The position numbers and the translations under genes were made by a program. A stretch of 64,000 nucleotides of DNA from Lacticaseibacillus sharpeae JCM 1186 = DSM 20505 (GTDB taxonomy: Bacteria; Bacillota; Bacilli; Lactobacillales; Lactobacillaceae): positions 51,249 through 115,248 of the forward strand of contig NZ_AYYO01000030.1 of assembly GCF_001436225.1 (NCBI RefSeq), written 5' to 3'. Positions 59,736-64,000 of the stretch are shown here, one piece after another (the first letter of the stretch is position 1; each line of letters begins with the position of its first letter). The notes under the pieces were generated by a model that did not search any database, had not been told where the DNA came from, and was given only the letters and a program-made list of their open reading frames with translations.

Positions 59736-60773
59736 ATGTCACGCAAAAACAAAATAGCAGCATTCATTATGCTTTTGCTTGGCGTGGGCATCTTCGCTTG
59801 GGAGCTGCGTAATACCAACATTCGCCACCTGGTGCACCAGTTTAACCAGATCAACTGGTGGTGGATTCTGGTGGGGATGCTGATGATGTTCGGTTCCTGG
59901 CTGGTGGAAACGGTGATTGTCCAGGTGTTCCTGAAGCAGGAGCACGAGCAACTGCTGTTTAGGGAAGCGGTCCGTGTACCGCTGGTTGAGCAACTGTTCA
60001 ACGCCATCACCCCGTTTTCGACTGGGGGCCAGCCCGCCCAGCTTTTTGCCCTCATGCAAAGCGGGATTGAAGGTGGCCGGGCCAGCTCCGTGCTCCTGAT
60101 GAAGTTCGTGGTGTACCAGTTCATGGTGCTCGTGAACTTTATCCTGACCATTGCGGTAGGGTTCCACTACATTGCCGACCAGCTGGGGCCGCTGAAGTGG
60201 TTCATCATCTTCGGCATGGTCATCCACGTGACCGTCATCGCGGGGTTATTGCTCGTGATGTACCGATACGGCTTCACCAAACGCTTGGTCGCCATCGCGA
60301 TGGTGCCGGTCGGCTGGATTCTCGGCCAGAAGCGGCGCCACGAGATTGGTGCGCGCGCTGAGGAGAAAATCGACACGTTCTATCAGGAGAGTCTGCACCT
60401 TAAGCGGGAGAAGAAGAAGGTCATTCGGGCCAGCATCCTCACCCTCGTGCAGCTACTGATGTACTACAGCGTTCCGTATTTCGTCCTGCTCGCACTGCAC
60501 GTACAGCACGTCGATTTCTTGCGCGTGCTTGTGATGCACGTGATGATCGTGATGATTGTGTCATTGTTCCCAATTCCTGGGGGCAGTGGGGGCGCCGAAT
60601 ACAGCTTCAGCCAGATTTTTTCCACCTTCATGCCGCACCCCGCGCAGCTGGTGCTGGCGATGCTGTTATGGCGGCTGCTCACCTACTACCTGGGCATGAT
60701 TTGCGGAGTGGTGGCAGTTGGTTTCCAGCCGCACCACGGCAAACAATTGAAGGACAAGAAGCAAATTTCGTAA
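59736..60773 (+). CDS. UPF0104/YbhN-like membrane protein of the glycolipid operon
   Basis: The 345 residues form about eight transmembrane helices of the lysylphosphatidylglycerol synthase-type flippase (UPF0104) family. RHLVHQFNQINWWWILVGMLMM and, later, PFSTGGQPAQLFALMQSG and FPIPGGSGGAEYSF are the conserved motifs. Homologues stand next to lafA and lafB in other Firmicutes and may move glycolipid or LTA precursors across the membrane; this is not proved. GGGAG precedes the ATG, 9 bases after the lafB stop. Confidence 0.87.
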   Translation: MSRKNKIAAFIMLLLGVGIFAWELRNTNIRHLVHQFNQINWWWILVGMLMMFGSWLVETVIVQVFLKQEHEQLLFREAVRVPLVEQLFNAITPFSTGGQPAQLFALMQSGIEGGRASSVLLMKFVVYQFMVLVNFILTIAVGFHYIADQLGPLKWFIIFGMVIHVTVIAGLLLVMYRYGFTKRLVAIAMVPVGWILGQKRRHEIGARAEEKIDTFYQESLHLKREKKKVIRASILTLVQLLMYYSVPYFVLLALHVQHVDFLRVLVMHVMIVMIVSLFPIPGGSGGAEYSFSQIFSTFMPHPAQLVLAMLLWRLLTYYLGMICGVVAVGFQPHHGKQLKDKKQIS

Positions 60774-60871
60774 AAAAATCCGAATTTTTCGCACAAACTA
60801 GGGAAATTTTGCGGCATTAACCGTGAATCCGTGGTATGCTCATACCGGATATAAAAGAAGGGGGCACTCCC

Positions 60872-61126
60872 ATGAAAGGCTCACAACTCGTTGCAATCAT
60901 CAAGCGTCTCGAGGCAATGCAAGACTCTGACTCCACTGAGGTTCAGACGCGTCGTTTTGAAAAGAACGGTGCCGAACGCGGTCTCGTAACGTATGACCCA
61001 AAGACAGAAACATTTGAACTTGAAGAACTAGCTGATCACCAGACGTTCCAGTTCGACAACATTGACCTTGTCGCAATGGAGATTTTTGACCTCCTTGATG
61101 ACGGGACAGACATTAACGAAGACTAG
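60872..61126 (+). CDS. ykuJ: YkuJ-family small cytoplasmic protein (DUF1797)
   Basis: The 84 residues match YkuJ of Bacillus subtilis along its whole length: RLEAMQDSDSTEVQTRRFEKNG, then YDPKTETFELEEL and QTFQFDNIDLVAMEIFDLL. It is a small conserved Firmicutes protein of unknown function, without membrane segment. AAGGGGG before the ATG at 60872 sets the start. It sits between the glycolipid genes and ltaS but has its own unit, with an extended -10 (TGG-TATGCT, 60832-60840) before it. Confidence 0.9.
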   Translation: MKGSQLVAIIKRLEAMQDSDSTEVQTRRFEKNGAERGLVTYDPKTETFELEELADHQTFQFDNIDLVAMEIFDLLDDGTDINED

Positions 61127-61149
61127 TGATTCACATTTAAAACAATAAA

Positions 61150-61181
61150 GGGGTTGGGCCTATTCGCTCGCCCTTTTTTTG
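61150..61181 (+). terminator. Probable terminator of ykuJ
   Basis: A loose GC-rich hairpin (GGGC/GCCC region) is followed by seven T. The stem is short, so this is tentative. Confidence 0.45.
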
Positions 61182-61355
61182 TGGGATGGTTGCATTGCGC
61201 TCGCGATAATGTCGCCGCGCATTTTTTGTGGGGCAGGATAGCACAGCTCTGTGTCTTTTTCTTTAAGTTATTATCTCTTTTTGCAACCTAAATTGTTATT
61301 TGGAAAGTTTACATGTAGACTAATTTTGAAACTAGATTATGTTGGAGGTTCACCG

Positions 61356-63512
61356 ATGAAGCAAGTTGGCAGTAGAATTCGCGCAGTCTTAAGCTCGCGG
61401 CTAGGATTCTTTGTGCTCGCAATAGTAATGTTCTGGGCGAAGACACTTTGGGTCTACAATACCAGGTTCTCCCTGGGAGTTGATGGCGCGTTCCAGAAGA
61501 TGCTACTCGCAATCAACCCGCTACCAACAACACTCCTGCTATTCGGGATAGCGCTGTACATGACGGGGCGCAAGTCCTACATTGCAGTGGTGATTGTGGA
61601 CGCGATTACCAGTACGTGGCTGTTCGCTAACGTCCTGTATTACCGTGAGTTCTCCGACTTCATGACGTTCGCACTCATGAAGGGGAGTAGCTCAGTATCG
61701 AGCAATTTAAGCATTGCGATTGCCGGAATCATCAAGCCGGGTGACTTTTTGATCTTCCTCGATGTGTTGATTCTGATTGTGTTGCTGGTTGTGCGGTACA
61801 TCAAGATGGACATGCGGCCCATCAAGAAGCGGTTTGCCATGCTGGTCACGGCCTTTGCGGTGGTGCTGTTTGGCGCTAACCTGTCCATGGCCTACCACGA
61901 CCGCTCTGGACTGCTGACCCGGACCTTTGACAGTAACTACATCGTTAAGTACTTGGGTCTGAACGTCTACACCGTGTACGATGGCGTGCGGACAGCCCAG
62001 ACTAGTGCGGTGCGGGCCAAGGCGTCCGCCAGCGACTTGAAGAGTGTCAAACGGTGGATTAAGAACAACCACGTGCCCGCCAACGTTTCGTACACGGGTG
62101 TGGCTAAGGGGAAGAACGTCTTTGTCATTCACCTTGAGAGTTTCCAGCAGTTCCTGATTGACTTTAAGTATGAAGGCAAGGAAGTTACGCCGAACCTGAA
62201 CAAGATTTACCACTCCAGCAACACCCTGGCTTTTGACAATGTCTTCAACCAGGTGGCACAGGGGAAGACCTCCGACGCCGAACTGATGCTGGAAAACTCG
62301 TTGTACGGGCTGTCTGAAGGCTCCGTCATGAGTAACCTTGGTAGTAGTAACACTTTCGAGGCGGTGCCATCGATTCTTGATCAAGACGGTTACACCACCG
62401 CGGCGTTCCACGGGGACAAAGGTAGTTTCTGGAACCGGGACAATACGTACAAGCAGTGGGGCTACGACTACTGGTTCAGTAAGAGCTACTATGACGTGAA
62501 GAGCGACTACGACATGGGTTACGGGCTTAAGGACAAAATTTTCTTCAAGCAGTCGGCACAATATATTGAACAGTTGCCACAGCCTTTCTACGCCAAGATG
62601 ATCACCCTGACCAACCACTACCCATACCCACTGGACAAGCAGAACGTTACCGATATTCCCAAGACCGACACGGGCGATAAGACCGTCGACGGTTACCTGC
62701 AGACTGCGCACTACCTGGACCAATCCATTGGTGAATTTATGGCCTGGCTGAAGAAGACCGGGCTGGAGAAGAATTCAATGGTCATGTTCTATGGGGACCA
62801 CTATGGGGTGTCGTCTAACCACAACCCAGCGATGGCTAAGCTGCTGAAGATTAAAGGCTACAATGAATACAACGATGCCCAGCAGCAACGCGTGCCCCTC
62901 ATGTTTACCATGCCTGGGCTCAAGGGTGGCATTAACCACACGTATGGTGGCGAAATCGACGTGATGCCAACGCTGCTCAACTTGCTTGGGGTGAAGGACT
63001 CGCAATACCTGATGTTTGGCTCAGACCTGCTTGCTAAGAATCGCAATCAGACTGTTGCCTTCAGAAGTGGGAACTTTGTCACACCTGAACTCACCAAGGT
63101 TGGTAATCATTTGTACGATACCAAGACGGGTGAACGGATTAAGCACCCAACGGAAGCTCAGGAGAAGGCGGAAAACGCTGCGGTTAACCGAGTAACGACC
63201 GTTCTGTCGCTGTCTGACCGGGTTGTGAACGGGGATCTTCTGCGTTTCTACAAGCCGTCAGGTTACACCAAGGTTGATGCGAGTGATTACAGTTACAAGT
63301 TGAAGACCTCCGAAGATGAACTTAAGAAGAGTCAGAAGAAGGGCACCAGCCTCCTCGCGAAGAACAAGGGCAAGTCTACCGTTGACGAGTACGTGACGGA
63401 CGCGCCTGAACTCAAGTCGGGTAAGAACAGTAAGGATAGTAGTAGTGACAGCAGTAGCTCTAGCTCTGCTTCGTCCGCGAAGTCTGCTTCGAAAAAATCG
63501 AGCGCCAAGTAA
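61356..63512 (+). CDS. ltaS: Lipoteichoic acid synthase
   Basis: The 718-residue enzyme polymerises glycerol phosphate from phosphatidylglycerol onto the glycolipid anchor outside the cell. Five N-terminal helices (about 15-190) are followed by an extracellular sulfatase-like domain. Glu261 in HLESFQQF, the catalytic Thr305 in AQGKTSDAE, and Asp481/His482 in YGDHYGVSSNHNP hold the manganese and the phosphoglycerol intermediate. The end (about 680-718) is a Ser- and Lys-rich tail, longer than in Staphylococcus LtaS (646 residues). GGAGG fits the ATG at 61356; an in-frame extension of 35 codons upstream has no support. Confidence 0.95.
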   Translation: MKQVGSRIRAVLSSRLGFFVLAIVMFWAKTLWVYNTRFSLGVDGAFQKMLLAINPLPTTLLLFGIALYMTGRKSYIAVVIVDAITSTWLFANVLYYREFSDFMTFALMKGSSSVSSNLSIAIAGIIKPGDFLIFLDVLILIVLLVVRYIKMDMRPIKKRFAMLVTAFAVVLFGANLSMAYHDRSGLLTRTFDSNYIVKYLGLNVYTVYDGVRTAQTSAVRAKASASDLKSVKRWIKNNHVPANVSYTGVAKGKNVFVIHLESFQQFLIDFKYEGKEVTPNLNKIYHSSNTLAFDNVFNQVAQGKTSDAELMLENSLYGLSEGSVMSNLGSSNTFEAVPSILDQDGYTTAAFHGDKGSFWNRDNTYKQWGYDYWFSKSYYDVKSDYDMGYGLKDKIFFKQSAQYIEQLPQPFYAKMITLTNHYPYPLDKQNVTDIPKTDTGDKTVDGYLQTAHYLDQSIGEFMAWLKKTGLEKNSMVMFYGDHYGVSSNHNPAMAKLLKIKGYNEYNDAQQQRVPLMFTMPGLKGGINHTYGGEIDVMPTLLNLLGVKDSQYLMFGSDLLAKNRNQTVAFRSGNFVTPELTKVGNHLYDTKTGERIKHPTEAQEKAENAAVNRVTTVLSLSDRVVNGDLLRFYKPSGYTKVDASDYSYKLKTSEDELKKSQKKGTSLLAKNKGKSTVDEYVTDAPELKSGKNSKDSSSDSSSSSSASSAKSASKKSSAK

Positions 63513-63529
63513 TTCGCTGACCGGTAATC

Positions 63530-63561
63530 AAGCCGTCCACAATTAGTGGACGGCTTTTTTG
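63530..63561 (+). terminator. Terminator of ltaS
   Basis: AAGCCGTCCAC and its perfect complement (11 bp, 5-base loop) run into TTTT. Confidence 0.88.
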
Positions 63562-63809
63562 TACCAGTCGCGGCATTGCGTGCGCTTTGATTTGTCGCCT
63601 TCTTAGAGGTAATGTGCCCATATTTGCGCCAAGGTTGGGTTAATAAATTCTTTTGAAAAATTCTTTTTGCCACACAAGGTTCGTGTTTTACCCAATCAGT
63701 CACGTGAACACGGTTACGTACTGTCCGTATTCACGAACTACATGCGCACATTTAGACCAATCGTTCAGATGCAATTCGTATTCAGTTATGCGGAGCTTGA
63801 ATTAACGCC
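63562..63809 (+). other. Non-coding region upstream of the rRNA-type promoters
   Basis: About 250 bases have no credible ORF. AT-rich tracts (near 63640-63670) could be UP elements or Fis-like sites for the promoters that follow, but nothing specific is recognised. Confidence 0.5.
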
Positions 63810-63838
63810 TTGACCGTGGCGAATGTAGCTGGTAAGAT
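63810..63838 (+). promoter_or_regulatory. rRNA-type promoter P1
   Basis: TTGACC (63810-63815) and TAAGAT (63833-63838) have the ideal 17-base spacer. Confidence 0.75.
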
Positions 63839-63899
63839 ATCTCTTGTTGTTAGCGACGCGGTAATCAAAAGCCAACAGGTAATTGATTACAATTGTTGC

Positions 63900-63928
63900 T
63901 TGACAGCGTATGACAAACTTGGTATTAT
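63900..63928 (+). promoter_or_regulatory. rRNA-type promoter P2
   Basis: TTGACA (63900-63905) and TATTAT (63923-63928) have a 17-base spacer, exactly 90 bases downstream of P1, the tandem arrangement known from rrn operons of Firmicutes. Confidence 0.85.
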
Positions 63929-63949
63929 CATCAAGTTGTCAAACGTGGT

Positions 63950-64000
63950 TCCTTGAAAACTGAACAAAGTTTCGTATAAATGTAGGTTCTTCAGCTTAAT
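63950..64000 (+). other. rRNA operon leader, 5' part
   Basis: CCTTGAAAACTGAACAAAG (63951-63969) is the motif found in rRNA leaders and spacers of lactobacilli, next to the boxA-type antitermination region. The 16S gene itself is expected shortly after the window end and is not visible. Confidence 0.7.

Noticed and set aside
1..64000. Mobile elements, prophage or CRISPR arrays
   Set aside because: I looked for transposase or integrase motifs, terminal inverted repeats and regularly spaced direct repeats and found none; AT-richer genes alone do not prove transfer.

Overview
The window is chromosomal DNA from a low-G+C-phylum lactic acid bacterium with an unusually G+C-rich genome for that group, most probably a member of the Lactobacillaceae. 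The clues are strong GGAGG ribosome binding sites before almost every gene, a sortase-anchored FIVAR surface protein with a YPQTG signal, PepN and AsnA (the latter behind a T-box leader), an Ami/Opp-type peptide importer, CopY-type copper control, GW-module surface proteins, and a glycolipid/LtaS lipoteichoic acid locus. The species cannot be named from the sequence alone. I see no insertion sequence, prophage, integrase, plasmid function or CRISPR array. Most of the window reads as ordinary chromosome, with a few AT-richer, accessory-looking genes.

Layout. 1-6.6 kb: the 3' part of a wall-anchored FIVAR protein, a very long Rgg-like regulator with two helix-turn-helix domains, a tRNA-Leu(CAG), a DUF3800 protein with a long Lys/Gln/Ala linker, and a 40-residue ORF in an otherwise non-coding kilobase. 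6.6-13.4 kb: oppABCDF of the streptococcal Ami type. 13.5-19.3 kb: nucleoside hydrolase, sugar O-acetyltransferase with a paired FluC fluoride channel, a secreted alpha/beta hydrolase, a SemiSWEET, and a divergent HxlR regulator/MFS efflux pair. 19.3-24.6 kb: a second double-HTH Rgg-like regulator, pepN and a streptothricin-acetyltransferase-like GNAT. 24.7-33 kb: a membrane diguanylate cyclase, a two-gene ThrE exporter, a SnoaL-like protein, an OpuC-type osmolyte importer with an Rrf2 regulator, an MFS protein and DegV. 33-41.9 kb: a TPM-domain protein, an ABC exporter facing a single-HTH Rgg-like regulator, DUF554, a MerR regulator, a permuted NlpC/P60-like membrane protein, a TauE-like protein and PhoU. 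41.9-45 kb: a copper operon (copY, two cupredoxin-like proteins, a copper ATPase without a metal-binding domain). 45-57 kb: aldo/keto reductase, drug MFS, MsrA, patatin-like lipase, GW surface protein, YitT-like protein, ArsC, histidine phosphatase, AsnA, a split ChrA pair with a LysR regulator, and a lipoprotein. 57.4-63.5 kb: two glycosyltransferases and a flippase-like protein for the glycolipid anchor, YkuJ, and LtaS. The window ends in the tandem promoters and leader of what should be an rRNA operon.

How the parts fit. Peptide supply and sensing recur: an Ami-type importer (the family that carries Rgg pheromones in streptococci), an aminopeptidase, and three Rgg-like regulators, two of which look like two Rgg protomers fused into one chain. 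Envelope functions recur as well: FIVAR and GW surface proteins, the LTA pathway, and a possible envelope amidase. Metal, halide and oxyanion defence is spread over several loci (copper, fluoride, chromate, arsenate). The items I consider most worth following are the double-HTH Rgg-like family, the copper operon in which cupredoxins accompany an ATPase lacking its usual metal-binding domain, the DUF3800 protein with a DNA-binding-like head, the structured leader before the GW protein, and the Pho-box-like array before phoU.
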